Assembly (NCBI GenBank): GCA_036898135.1
Contig: CM072522.1
Coordinates: forward strand, 59,779,273 to 59,843,272
DNA length: 64,000 nucleotides
Direction: 5' to 3'
DNA from: Oncomelania hupensis
Taxonomy: Eukaryota; Mollusca; Gastropoda; Littorinimorpha; Pomatiopsidae
Made by a program: the position numbers and the translations under genes. This document shows positions 1-11,000 of this stretch, piece by piece; positions within the stretch are counted from its first letter, which is position 1, and each line of letters starts with the position of its first letter. The notes under the pieces were generated by a model. It was not told where the DNA came from, ran no database searches, and saw only the letters and a list, made by a program, of their open reading frames with translations.

Positions 1-11
1 AAATACTAAAT

Positions 12-72
12 ATTAGTTAGTCATTGTTTATAGGGTCCAGCAAACTGCAAAGAGCCAAATCAGGACCACTTT
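12..72 (-). repeat. R700 retroposon, 3' tail (AACTAA-tailed subfamily)
   Basis: The reverse complement reads as the end of the R700 element (gtcctgatttggctctttgc, then a ccctataaacaatgactaact-like tail). The same fragment in the same orientation lies before the GAT array at 47765-47825, and a remnant lies at 27496-27515, so it is ancestral to all three zinc-finger paralogues. Confidence 0.7.
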
Positions 73-94
73 GATGATGATGATGATGATAATA

Positions 95-156
<62 letters not shown>

Positions 157-161
157 AATGA
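73..161. repeat. (GAT)n microsatellite
   Basis: About 30 GAT/ATG triplets with a few AAT interruptions. The same array occurs at the matching position of copies 1 (27511-27550) and 2 (47826-47890), just upstream of each finger exon in copies 0 and 1. Confidence 0.95.
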
Positions 162-209
162 ACACTTTATAGTTAGTATTTTTTTGTAAATCTTGGTTTT
201 CTTTTTCAG

Positions 210-1397
210 ATTCCAATTGCATGTGCTACACAACTGCTTACTGTCAACTCAACACCACAGTCATTATTGGTCAAGTTCTCTTCTGCCTCAGTCACTCCCC
301 ACAGTGAAGTCAGTCTTAAAGATCATGAGTGTAGAAGAGAGACAAAGCAGAAACAGAAGACCGGAGAGCAAAAGAAACTTGTGTGTGATGTTTGTAATAC
401 AGCTTTCACTCTTGCTGGCCATTTGATGGTACATAAGCTTACACAAACAGGAGAGAAGAATCATGTGTGTGATGTTTGTAATAAAGCTTTCACTCATGCT
501 GGCCATTTGAAGGTACACAAGCGTATACATACAGGAGAGAAGAATCATGTGTGTGATGTTTGTAATAAAGCTTTCACTCATGCTGGCCATTTGAAGGTAC
601 ATAAGCGTATACATACAGGAGAGAAGAATCATGTGTGTGATGTTTGTAATAAAGCTTTTACTCAGGCTGGCCATTTGAAGGAACATAAGCTTATACATAC
701 GGGAGAGAAGAATCATGTGTGTGATGTTTGTAATAAAGCTTTCACTTGTGCTGGTGATTTGAAGAAACATAAGTGTATACATACAGGAGAGAAGAATCAT
801 GTATGTAATGTTTGTAATAAAGCTTTCACCAAGGCTTCCAATTTGAAGGTACATAAGCTTATACATACAGGGGAGAAGAATCATGTGTGTGATGTTTGTA
901 ATAAAGCTTTCACTTGTGCTGGTGATTTGAAGAAACATAAGTGTATACATACAGGAGAGAAGAATCATGTATGTAATGTTTGTAATAAAGCTTTCACTCA
1001 GGCTGGCAGTTTGAAGGTACATAAGCTTATACATACAGGAGAGAAGAATCATGTGTGTGATGTTTGTAATAAAGCTTTCACCAAGGCTTCCAATTTGAAG
1101 GTACATAAGCTTATACATACAGGAGAGAAGAATCATGTGTGTGATGTTTGTAATAAAGCTTTCTCTGAGGCTGGCCATTTGAATAGACATAAGCTTATAC
1201 ATACAGGAGAGAAGAATCATGTGTGTGATGTTTGTCATAAAGCTTTCACTCAGGCTGGCCATTTGAATAGACATATGCTTATACATACAGGAGAGAAAAG
1301 TCATGCGTGTGATGTTTGTAATAAAACTTTCACCATGGTTAGCGATTGGGAGAAGCACAAGTTCACACATTCTGGACACAAAAATTCATGTGTTTGA
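210..1397 (+). CDS. Copy 0: terminal exon of a tandem C2H2 zinc-finger gene (12 fingers)
   Basis: Partial gene; earlier exons lie outside the window. The exon starts after the acceptor ttctttttcag (ends 209) and is open in phase 0 to TGA at 1395-1397 (395 codons). Its start, IPIACATQLLTVNSTPQSLL, is shared with copies 1 and 2, which supports this boundary. After a basic linker come 12 fingers of the form CDVCNKAF-x5-L-x2-HK-x2-H joined by TGEKNH. Finger 1 has Gln in place of the second zinc-binding His (HKLTQ) and is probably weak. Fingers 2 and 3 have identical helices, as do 5 and 7 (TCAGDLKKH) and 6 and 9 (TKASNLKVH), showing recent internal duplication of 84-bp units. Family knowledge: such proteins are nuclear sequence-specific DNA binders; the target is unknown. 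Confidence 0.88.
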   Translation: MPIACATQLLTVNSTPQSLLVKFSSASVTPHSEVSLKDHECRRETKQKQKTGEQKKLVCDVCNTAFTLAGHLMVHKLTQTGEKNHVCDVCNKAFTHAGHLKVHKRIHTGEKNHVCDVCNKAFTHAGHLKVHKRIHTGEKNHVCDVCNKAFTQAGHLKEHKLIHTGEKNHVCDVCNKAFTCAGDLKKHKCIHTGEKNHVCNVCNKAFTKASNLKVHKLIHTGEKNHVCDVCNKAFTCAGDLKKHKCIHTGEKNHVCNVCNKAFTQAGSLKVHKLIHTGEKNHVCDVCNKAFTKASNLKVHKLIHTGEKNHVCDVCNKAFSEAGHLNRHKLIHTGEKNHVCDVCHKAFTQAGHLNRHMLIHTGEKSHACDVCNKTFTMVSDWEKHKFTHSGHKNSCV

Positions 1398-1660
1398 TGT
1401 TTTTAAGAAAATCTTTTATTTCAGCGTGCAAGTTGAAGAGACATACACTTACATGTTCAGAAGAGAAAAATCATGTTTGTGATGTTTTTGACAACGATTT
1501 GAAGCAACGCGTGTTGATGCATACTGAAGGGAAAATGTATGTGACATATGTGTAATATCTAATGCTTTTATTCATGCTGACAGTTTGATGAATCACAGTT
1601 GGTACATCAGAAAAGGCAATTAGCGGCTGTGCTTTCATTTAAATGAGCACTTGAAGAAGC
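1398..1660 (+). pseudogene. Decayed zinc fingers 3' of copy 0
   Basis: Past the stop the +1 frame still reads as finger remnants (KLKRHTLTCSEEKNHVCDVF, then a part-finger ending VLMHTEGK) with cysteines and histidines lost. The same remnants follow copy 1 (29339-29621) and the dead tail of copy 2 (53165-53460). Probably 3' UTR or flank now. Confidence 0.75.
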
Positions 1661-1785
1661 TTACAGTAACATCAGCTGGAGGCAGAAAAGAAGATAAAAA
1701 CAAAGCGATTCATTAGATAAAAACAATCTGATCATGTTATTTTGAAGTTTTTCTAAATGCCTAAAACTCTTGACAGCCTCTTTCA

Positions 1786-1845
1786 ACCATGTTGATTCAG
1801 CTCTTTGGAGTCTGCTGCACCCTATAAACGACTATCTCTCTCTTG
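1786..1845 (+). repeat. R700 3' end, AACTAA-tailed subfamily (degenerate)
   Basis: Reads cagctctttggagtctgctg then cccTATAAACGACTA. The same fragment sits at the same place behind copies 1 (29755-29825) and 2 (53625-53680), so it inserted before the gene duplications. Confidence 0.6.
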
Positions 1846-1974
1846 ACAGCAATAATACATATTGGCCCCAGCAATATTGTGAACATTGGTCAAATTAAAA
1901 TATGAATATAGTATTCCAATATGCTGGAGGAAAAATGGCGTGCAGTGTATGTAATACATTATGTTGAATGTTGT

Positions 1975-3295
1975 CAGTGAATATTATGCATGACATTTAA
2001 CCATTGAATGTAAAGGAGACAACACTTGTGTTAGGAGTTTGAAGTATCACCAGTTGTTACATATCATTGTCACATTGAATGTGAAGAAGACAACACTTGT
2101 GTTAGGTGTTTGAAGTATAACCAGTTGTCACATACCATTGTCACATTGAATGTGAAGAAGACAACACTTGTGTTAGGAGTTTGAAGTATCACCAGTTGTT
2201 ACATATCATTGTCACATTGAATGTGAAGAAGACAACACTTGTGTTAGGTGTTTGAAGTATAACCAGTTGTCACAAACCATTGTCGCATTGAATGTGAAGG
2301 AGACACTTTTGCTAGGAGTTTGAAGTATCACCAGTTGTCACATACCATTGTCACATTGAATGTAAAGGAGAAGACACTTGTGCTAGGAATTTGAAGTATC
2401 ACCAGTTGTCACATACCATTGTCACATACCATTGTCACATACCATTGTCACATACCATTGTCACATTGAATGTAAAGGAGACGACACTTGTGCTAGGTGT
2501 TTGAAGTATCACCATTGTCACATACCATTGTCACATTGAATGTAAAGGAAATGACACTTGTGCTAGGAGTTTGAAGTATCACCAGTTGTCACATACCATT
2601 GTCACATTAAATGTAAAGGAGACGACACTTGTGCTAGGAGTTTGAAGTATCACCATTGTCACATACCATTGTCACTTTGAATGTAAAGGAGATGGCACTT
2701 GTGCTAAGAGTTTGAAGTATCACCATTGTCCTATACCATTGTCACATTGAATGTAAAGGAGAAGACACTTGTGCTAGGAGTTTGAAGTATCACCATTGTC
2801 ACATACCATTGTCACATTGAATGTAAAGGAGATGACACTTGTGCTAAGAGTTTGAAGTATCACCATTGTCACATACCATTGTCACATTGAATGTAAAGGA
2901 GAAGACACTTGTGCTAGGAGTTTGAAGTATCACCAGTTGTCACATACCATTGTCACATTGAATGTAAAGGAGAAGACACTTGTGCTAGGAATTTGAAGTA
3001 TCACCAGTTGTCACATACCATTGTCACATACCATTGTCACATACCATTGTCACATACCATTGTCACATACCATTGTCACATTGAATGTAAAGGAGAAGAC
3101 ACTTGTGCTAGGTGTTTGAAGTATCACCATTGTCACATACCATTGTCACATTGAATGTAAAGGAAATGACACTTGTGTTAGGAGTTTGAAGTATCACCAG
3201 TTGTCACATACCATTGTCACATTGAATGTAAAGGAGACCACACTTGTGCTAGGAGTTTGAAGTATCACCAGTTGTCACATACCATTGTCAAATGG
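1975..3295 (+). repeat. 71-bp minisatellite made of decayed zinc-finger sequence
   Basis: About 18-20 units of roughly 71 bp (some lacking 4 bp) starting attgaatgtaaaggag and ending taccattgtcac. Unit translation IECKGDDTCARSLKYHQLSH keeps the L-x2-H-x3-H half of a C2H2 finger. Copies 1 (31140-31215) and 2 (53830-53910) hold one copy each of the same sequence, so the array expanded only here. A 13-bp sub-repeat (ataccattgtcac) is further amplified near 2405-2465 and 3010-3080. Confidence 0.9.
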
Positions 3296-3469
3296 AAAGA
3301 AGTGGATAAGAGGGGTACGGGTTTCGGCCCAGTGTATTAGGCCTACTCAGGCAAGGGTAGTTGTACGTGTGTATGGAGTAGCAGGAGGGTGAGAGGGGGC
3401 GGATGATAGATACGGGTGGGTGGCCACAATAGTTATTTGCCAGAGGCCTGACTTTCAGGGGCCACAGTT
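3296..3469. other. No gene seen
   Basis: GC-richer stretch directly after the minisatellite. Short open frames show no domain. I cannot assign it. Confidence 0.4.
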
Positions 3470-3606
3470 TATACCGGACGAGAGTGAGCAAACAAAGTCT
3501 CCCTGCTGCCAAATAGAAAAGGCTTTAGTTAGATGCCGTTTACAGCCTTAGCGGATCAAGCCTGGGAGTGGGATTGAACCACACGGCAAGATAGGCGCTA
3601 GGGCAT
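3470..3606 (-). mobile_element. Possible tRNA-derived SINE fragment
   Basis: The minus strand contains GTGTGGTTCAATCCCA, a good pol III B-box (GGTTCAATCC), preceded by TAGCGCCTATCTTGCCG as in tRNA-like SINE heads. The A-box is not clear, so this is a weak call. Confidence 0.35.
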
Positions 3607-3995
3607 ATGTGTTATAGGATTTTGAACTTGTGTTATAGGAATGGATTTGGAACTTGTGATATAGAATTTGGAACTAATTGTGTTATAGGATTTGGGGAAC
3701 CGGCTTGGGTAGTCTCATCCTTTTCATGCCAGCTTTCGAGTGGTGTGTGTGCGTGTGTTCAGGAAAAAAAGAAAAATCATAACGAGCCGGTAATTGGCGA
3801 TGTTTTACACTCTGTCTCCGTCGGGCCGGTCAAAATAATTCATTTGTCGCAGTATTTAGGAAATTATTATGTTGTAAATAATTGCGTTTATATTTCGGAA
3901 TAGTTATTATTCTCAATTGTTTCAAATGTGCTTTTAAATAACCATCAAGGGAAGCAACCCATGCTTATTTGCTGCGCAAATTGTGGCTAATAATT
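3607..3995. other. No gene seen; short degenerate repeat at its start
   Basis: 3607-3700 holds three imperfect copies of tgtgttataggatttggaac. An open frame of 98 codons (3607-3903) has no recognisable domain and begins inside the repeat. Nothing else identified. Confidence 0.5.
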
Positions 3996-4099
<104 letters not shown>

Positions 4100-5009
4100 T
4101 GATTCAGAACCTCCAGTAAATTTGCTGGCACCGCATTGCATAACAAATACAGCTGGAGTTTTTAATCTTTCATCTTTAATTAATTCCATTTGACATTGAT
4201 GATTTCTTCCTGAAGAAGCTTATTGCCAAAATTTGAAAAGTAAAGGGCATACAAAATGCAGCTGTAGTTTTTTTGTCTTTCCTCTTTAATTAAACAAAAG
4301 TTGACTTATATATTTGTGTGTGAAAATGTACTGGGAAAAAAAAGAACATGCCAACAAATTTACTTTTTGTGTCAGTAAGAGCTGTACCTTCCTTTGTGGT
4401 GCACGCTCTGTGAGTGAAGCTTAGCTCACACTTCTCAAAGCATGCAGTGAAGAAGTCATACAATACAAATTAATTAGTGTTTTTTGTATTGTGCACCTTT
4501 TTGATTCATTTTTCTTTTTGAGTATTTTCTATAAATATAACAGGTTGGGTAGTACATTGTGTAACACTAACGTATGGGAAATACATTGAGTGTGATTACG
4601 TCCCATGTAATTTTGATTGTAGTAGTAATTTACTAATCAGGTATCATCATAAACTATTTTGAAGAAGTTTACGTTCAAGTAATTTTTCAAAAGTCACAAC
4701 AAGTCAGAACAGCGATGATTGTGAATTTTGTATTGCATGTGTGACAAAAATTGTCAATTTTGTATTGCATGTGTGACACAAATTGTCAATGTTGTATTGC
4801 ATGTGTGACAAAGAGTTTAGTTAGGTTTCAGCTAGCTTGCAGTGGAGGGGAGGTAATCTGTATTGTGCTCGTATTAAACGCGATCCTTAGTAAAGATGCT
4901 TGATGTATAATCAAGTATGCTTTTAGGTTCGGCTGCTGCTGATTATTATTATTTTTATTCTCTTCATCATCGTTATTATTTCCTGGTTCTTCCTCTCCTT
5001 TGTTCTTTG
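4100..5009. other. AT-rich spacer with a small tandem repeat
   Basis: No coding potential recognised. At about 4728-4812 a 37-38-bp unit (tttgtattgcatgtgtgaca plus attgtcaa) occurs about three times. Confidence 0.6.
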
Positions 5010-5266
5010 TTCAGGCTTTTCGTGGCGTGGCTAACGTCGGGGTAGTGGCACAGTAGAACTGATCGGTGTTTGTCCCTTGACTTGGATGGTGCTGGATGGT
5101 GTGAGGGTCTCAAGAGGTAAAGGGAGCACCCACTTGGACCACTGGAAAGACTGCGTCTACTTTTCTTGGCGCTTTAGTCAATGGGACGTCATTTTTGTTG
5201 CTTTGAAAATACTGAACAAACACGTACATTTGCCGATTGAGCAAAACTGTAATGTAATGTAATGTA
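5010..5266 (+). mobile_element. Unclassified retroposon 3' end with (TAATG)n tail
   Basis: A GC-richer segment (ttttcgtggcgtggctaacg to gccgattgagcaaaactg) ends in the pentamer tail taatgtaatgtaatgtaaatg, the pattern of a LINE or SINE 3' end. The pentamer resembles the alternative tail on R700 copies at 32950, 38000 and 38840, though the body differs. No open frame. Confidence 0.5.
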
Positions 5267-5497
5267 AATGTAGTTTTCCTTTCGTGATTGTGTGAACTTA
5301 CTTTTTGTGGTGTTTTTCTTTTCTTTTTTTAAAATAAAAGGCTGGGGAGAGAGATTATCGGTATTATTATTTTACATTTTTGTTGTTGTTGTTGGCTTGG
5401 GAAATTGTTTTGAATAATCATTGTTTTAAATGTTACTAAAGGCGTTGTGTTGATGAGTTAAGAAGTGTAGTGAGAACGTGGGAAGCAAACATGCATG

Positions 5498-5695
5498 CTT
5501 ATTGTGACATGCACGCCTATTGTGACATGCACGCCTATTGTGACATGCACGCCTATTGTGACATGCACGACTATTGTGACATGCACGCTTATTGTGACAT
5601 GCATGCCTATTGTGACAGGCACGCTTATTGTGACATGCATGCCTATTGTGACATGCACACCTATTGTGACATGCACGCCTATTGTGACATGCAAA
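5498..5695. repeat. 18-bp minisatellite
   Basis: About 11 units of gacatgcacgcctattgt. As 18 is a multiple of three, several frames stay open (repeating CDMHAY), which is an artefact of the repeat. Confidence 0.95.
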
Positions 5696-5930
5696 GTCAA
5701 ATGTGAAACCTAAAACACGTGACATGTATGAACCTATTTACAAATATGGCTTTATGTTGTTCTATTTATATTGCTGCATGTGATGCCTGTTGAATGAGTT
5801 GTTGTTTTTTTGTTTAAGGAATTCATGTATGATAATTGAATATAGCTGAATAAAACCAGCTCACTGACCCCAAAATCGCATCAGGCCAATCAAGCGCAGC
5901 ATTATTAACGACGCCCGTCTCCCAAAACTC

Positions 5931-6712
5931 CTCATTTGTGTATAAGGCTTGGCTTGAGGCTATTGGACGCTTTCTGCCAAATGGTCACCAGGGCTTTCTA
6001 TGGTATTACTAATTAACAATGTAGGCATTTTCTAGGTATCTTTTTTGTTAATATTTTATAATTATGTTTATATTGTAGTTTATTTTTGTAAGCAAGGGTT
6101 CGATAAATTAGAGTAAAGCCTCAGTGTCCATTGCATGGGATGCCTTTATTGTAAAATGGGTGGCTGGTGCATTGACTTCAGTGTTACCTTTAGTGTTACC
6201 TTTAGTGTTACCTTCAGTGTTAACTTCAGTGTTACCTTTAGTGTTACCTTTAGTGTTACCTTTAGTGTTACCTTTAGTGTTACCTTTAGTGTTACCTTTA
6301 GTGTTACCTTCAGTGTTACCTTTAGTGTTACCTTTAGTGTTGCTTTTAGTGTTACCTTTAGTGCTACCTTTAGTGTTACTTTTAGTGTTACCTTTAGTGT
6401 TACCTTTAGTGTTACTTTTAGTGTTACCTTTAGTGTTACTTTTAGTGCTACCATTAGTGTTACCCTTTAGTGCTACCTTTAGCGCTACCTTTAGTGCTAC
6501 CTTTAGTATTACCTTTAGTGTTACCTTTAGTGTTACCTTTAGAGTTGTTTCAGCAGATCTTTTATACGGATCAGAGGTGAGTCCTTGTTTAACGACGTTG
6601 TGGTCCTCATTTGGCTCTTTGCAGTCGACTTACAATGTCTTTCAACCAAGTTGTGGTCCTGATTCGGCTCTTTGCAGTTTGCTGGACCCTATAAACAATG
6701 ACTAACTAACTA
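5931..6712 (+). mobile_element. R700 retroposon, AACTAA-tailed subfamily, internally expanded
   Basis: Matches other R700 copies from the catttgtgtataaggctt region through ggacgctttctgcc, aggcatttt, the tggctggtg block, gttgtttcagcagatctttt and gattcggctctttgcagt, ending ccctataaacaatgactaac. It is 5'-truncated. A 12-bp array interrupts it at 6173-6546. Confidence 0.8.
6173..6546. repeat. 12-bp minisatellite inside an R700 copy
   Basis: About 31 units of agtgttaccttt with scattered substitutions. Other R700 copies read gccttcagtgttaccactag once here (37840-37858), so the array grew from element sequence. Open frames through it (LVLPLVLP, FSVTFSVT) are by-products. Confidence 0.93.
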
Positions 6713-6724
6713 ATTACCAACTTT

Positions 6725-6815
6725 GTTATTGTGTACAGACTGTATAATACAGCACTTTGTTGTTGTGTACAGTCTGTATAATACAGCACTTTGTTGTTGT
6801 GTACAGGCTGTTCCA
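6725..6815. repeat. 34-bp minisatellite (short array)
   Basis: Two and a half units of gtacagactgtataatacag plus cactttgttgttgt. Longer arrays of the same unit lie at 33900-33977, 37003-37412 and 38030-38125. Confidence 0.85.
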
Positions 6816-7033
6816 TTGCATGTTTCTAACAGCTAAAAGAGTATTCTGTAAATAAAGTATTAAAATGTTTACAAAAATGAAAAACTGAGCATTGTGTTGT
6901 TGTTTTTAAATTAAAATGTCACTGATAGAATGAAGAAGGAATGAAGGGAGATGAAGTAGAGGTTACAGGAACAATTGTATAAACATGCATTCAGCAAACA
7001 AACAAAAGAAGCCACAAAATAATACGTACAATT

Positions 7034-7530
7034 TTAAAAATATAACATAAATGTAAAAGTCTTATAAAAATAAAAAAATAACACAAATGTAAAAGTCTTA
7101 TAAAAATATAACACAAATGTAAAAGTCTTATAAAAATAAAAATATAACATAAATGTAAAAGTCGTATAAAAATAAAAATATAACATAATTGTAAAAGTCT
7201 TATAAAAATAAAAATACATGTATAACATAAATGTAAAAGTCTTATAAAAATAAAAATATAACATAAATGTAAAAGTCTTATAAAAATAAAAATATAACAT
7301 AATTGTAAAAGTCTTATAAAAATAAAAAATATAACATAAATGTAAAAGTCTTATAAAAATAAAAATATAACATAAATGTAAAAGTCTTATCAAAATAAAA
7401 ATATAACATAAATGTAAAAGTCTTATTCAAATAAAAAATATAACACAAATGTAAAAGTCTTATAAAATTATAACATAAATGTAAAAGTCTTATAAAAATA
7501 TAACATAAATGTAAAAGTCTTATCAAAATG
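7034..7530. repeat. AT-rich minisatellite, unit about 36 bp
   Basis: About 14 units of taacataaatgtaaaagtct plus tataaaaataaaaata. Copy 2 holds a single related unit at 39245-39275, so the array grew only upstream of copy 1. Open frames are artefacts. Confidence 0.93.
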
Positions 7531-7910
7531 AAAAAAAACAAGTGTTCCAAATTGTTACTAATGCTAAGTTAGTTAACCTTTGGAGACATACGAAACTAAT
7601 AATTTAGTAAATACAATCTGGCTTTTTCATCCTCCTCCTATCCCAAATTAAGTATTTGAAATAATGTATAAATAGCTGCTTGTTCTATTCACTTTGGTAT
7701 GAAGAATTTTTCCTTGGTAAGCATTATTATATTTAAAATAAGATTTTAAAAACTTATTTTGCGCCAGGCGTCTCTCTACTAAAACAGTAGCGAATAAATT
7801 TATGACGGTATGGAGAGTTTTCCCCTTAGCAAACTGTCGGTATTACTTCCCCTGTTCATGTTGAGGTTGTGCAGTTGTTTCACAACATTGAGTGCTTACA
7901 TTGCTCTGTT

Positions 7911-8021
7911 ATGGAGGACGAAGACTGTCCAGTGCTGTCTTGTCTGAGGTGAAGCTGGAGATTGACATTGCGGAGGAACCAGTGATAGACTGGATGAGAT
8001 TGCAAGCGTGGCATGCGCAAG
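7911..8021 (+). pseudogene. Copy 1 exon 1 with 5-nt frameshift insertion
   Basis: Homologous to 39676-39781. The donor caag|gtgagc is intact. The insertion breaks the frame from the first ATG; the later ATG at 7994 is in frame with exon 2 (MRLQAWHAQ then E at the junction). Confidence 0.8.
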
Positions 8022-11000
8022 GTGAGCTGGCTCCGGCAATATAACATTCATCACTGAGCATGGAAACAGATAGTTTACACATACATCCAGTACAGAACAG
8101 TTAAGATCCACATCGTGGTATCTACCTATACAGAAAAAATATAATTTCAACGCCACTCAACGTGAAATCTTTGTTAGTCTTCTATTATTGTCATGTGAAT
8201 TGGAGGTCTCATCATTTCACATTTCACATTTGTTTTGTCTTTCTTCAAAATGTATTTTACTACATTGTAAGTTGTTTGTCTTTTTTCTGTTGAGATGACC
8301 CAAAGTGATGGCCAATGTTAACATCAGCGCCCTTGGTAAAGTGTCATCAAAGAAAAGGATTAGAATGAGTGTCAGGTTTACCACACCCACACCCTAACAT
8401 CAACAAAATAGTTTGTTTTTTTTCCTGACCTTTTGTGTGGACTGTGCAGTGAATGCTGGGTGCTGATCTTAACTACTACGGCAACATTGTTTCTGCAGGA
8501 TTTGTTTTAATTGAAAATAGTTGAATATATTTATTTTTTCTTCATCCTTGATTGCACTTTGGAGGTTTATTTACTGTATCACCTGCAATACAATATTTAG
8601 GAGAGAGGAAAAGATATAAATTCTTATGTGATAGCTTTTTAGTTCGTCATTATGCTTGCTATCAGTGTCAGGAAATATTCACAAGAAAACTGTTGTTTTG
8701 TTTAGAAATTGCAGGAAGAGAAAGCTATCATGTTTCTCACAGCAGCAGTGAACAGATTGTCAGAAGTACCACTAACGTGACTGGCAATGAATTCAACATT
8801 AAGGAAGAATCAGAAAGCAAGACAGCACCTGATAGTGACATGATGGAGCCATATATCCCACTGTTGTGTAAAGTGAAGACAGAACCTGACTGTGATACTG
8901 AGGAATATGGTAAATATATTAACGTATAATTGTCAGGGCTCCCATCTGCAGTAAATCTAAGCAGTAGAATCACTTTCATTTTATAATTTTAAGGATTTTG
9001 TTCTTTCCTTGTTAAGCATTTTAATGAGCGGGAAAAAGCAGATGGAAGAAATGTCATGATTGATGGTTTTGTAGTGAAACAAGGGACGTAACCACAGCAT
9101 ACGATGCATCGCAAATCTACATCACATCAAACTATGATGTCACTTCCTAAGCATAGCGAGATTATTTAGGAGCTTTGTGATTGGTTGATAGTGCAAAAGA
9201 TAAACCAATGAACATCGAGCTAATTTTTCAGTTGCATGGCCGTGTTAATTTTAGAAATGATTATACGTTCACGATATTTCCCACGCTGTAGATTGTTTTT
9301 TTAGGTGTGTTTTCTGCACCAATTGTAACATTTAAGACCTATTCCTCACACCTGATCAGCGATTCTAAGGTGTGATTTTGAAGGTCTTAAGGCGTGATTA
9401 TTCCCAATCTCAGCATAATGGAGAACCCTGATAGTAATGTTTGTCATCATTTTTGTGTGTTTTTGTTGTTGTTTTTTGTTTTTTTGTTTTTGTTTGTTTT
9501 TATTTTAAAACTATATTGTGATTGTAACTGAAATGCTTTACAGTTAACTGCTTCTCTAGATCTCACTTAAGTGTACTACAGGCTGTGAGCTAAATAACTT
9601 GCCTTATGAGCCAGTGAACAAATGTTTCATTCCAGAAGCGTCAAAAACAATTTTTCATTGAAGTAAACTCTTTTTAGTGATTACAAGTTGGTGTGATCCA
9701 CACAGGAATATGGATGTGAGGGACAACTGTTCTGTTTTATCATCCACTCTGGCACTCACATATGATGTGTTTGCTGATTTCTTTGTTACAGAAAGCAGTG
9801 GGCCATTGGACACGAAAACAGTATGGGTGAAGACAGAGAGATACATGGATATACACCCAAGGAAGCCTGAGGTAATAGTCCAACTTGATGTCTCTTATAC
9901 AATGGAGCCTGAGCTAATAGTGCACCTTGATGTCTCTTATACAATGGAGCCTGAAATAATAGTCCAGCTTCATGTCTCTTATACAATGGAGCCTGAGGTA
10001 ATAGTCCAACTTGATGATGGCTCTTTTACAATGGAGCCTGAGCTATTAGTCCAGCTTGACGTCCCTTATACAATAGAGCCTGAGCTAATAGTCCAACTTG
10101 ATGTCTCTTTTACAATGGAGCTTGAGCTGATAGTCCAGCTTGATGTCTCGTATACAATGGAACCTGAGCTAATAGTCTAGCTTCATGTCTCTCTGATGGC
10201 CTGTCTTAATTGGAAGTTTCGTGGAGGTGTAAAAACTTTGTTTCAAAGTTCTCAATCCCAAACGTAGGTTATTGAACCTATTGGACCAGAAGATATGTTA
10301 TCAATCCCAAACGTAGGTTATTGAACCTATTGGACCAGAAGAAATGTTCAGGAACCTGGGTTCTGGATCTGAGAGCCTCGAAAAAAAGATTTTGAACCTC
10401 CCCAAACCTATCACTTAAGACAGACCATTACAGCACTTCAACACATTAACTGTGTGGTACAGCCATTACAGCACTTCAACACATTAACTGTGTGGTACAG
10501 CCATTACAACACTTCAACACATTAACTGTGTGGTACAGCCATTACAGCACTTCAACACATTAACTGTGTGGTACAGTCATTACAGCACTTCAACACATTA
10601 ACTGTGTGGTACAGCCATTACAGCACTTCAACACATTTACTGTGTGGTACAGTCATTACAGCATTTCAACACCTTAACTGTGTGGTACAGTCATTACAGC
10701 ACTTAACACAATAACTTTGTGGTACAGTCATTACAGCACTTCAACACATTAACTGTGTGGTACAGCCATTACAACACTTCAACACATGAACTGTGTGATA
10801 CAGTCATTACAGCACTTCAACACATTAACTGTGTGGTACAGCCATTACAGCACTTCAACACATTAACTGTGTGGTACAGCCATTACAACACTTCAACACA
10901 TGATCTGTGTGGTACAGTCATTACAGCACTTCAACACATGAACTGTGTGGTACAGTCATTACAGCACTTCAACACATTAACTGTGTGGTACAGTCATTAC

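Noticed and set aside
288..1379. Long open frames on the minus strand of all three finger exons (MILLSCMYKLMYLQ-type repeats)
   Set aside because: They mirror the 84-bp coding repeat and show no domain; the plus strand has the finger signature and splice context.
1380..1420. Programmed ribosomal frameshift at HKNSCV-stop
   Set aside because: The needed shift is +1, no slippery site or pausing structure is evident, and the following fingers are degenerate in two of three copies.
5426..5725. Repetitive small proteins over the 18-bp array, and similar ones over the 12-, 34-, 36- and 38-bp arrays
   Set aside because: Frames stay open only because of unit length and composition; no splice or start context, and arrays are single-copy non-coding DNA in the paralogue.
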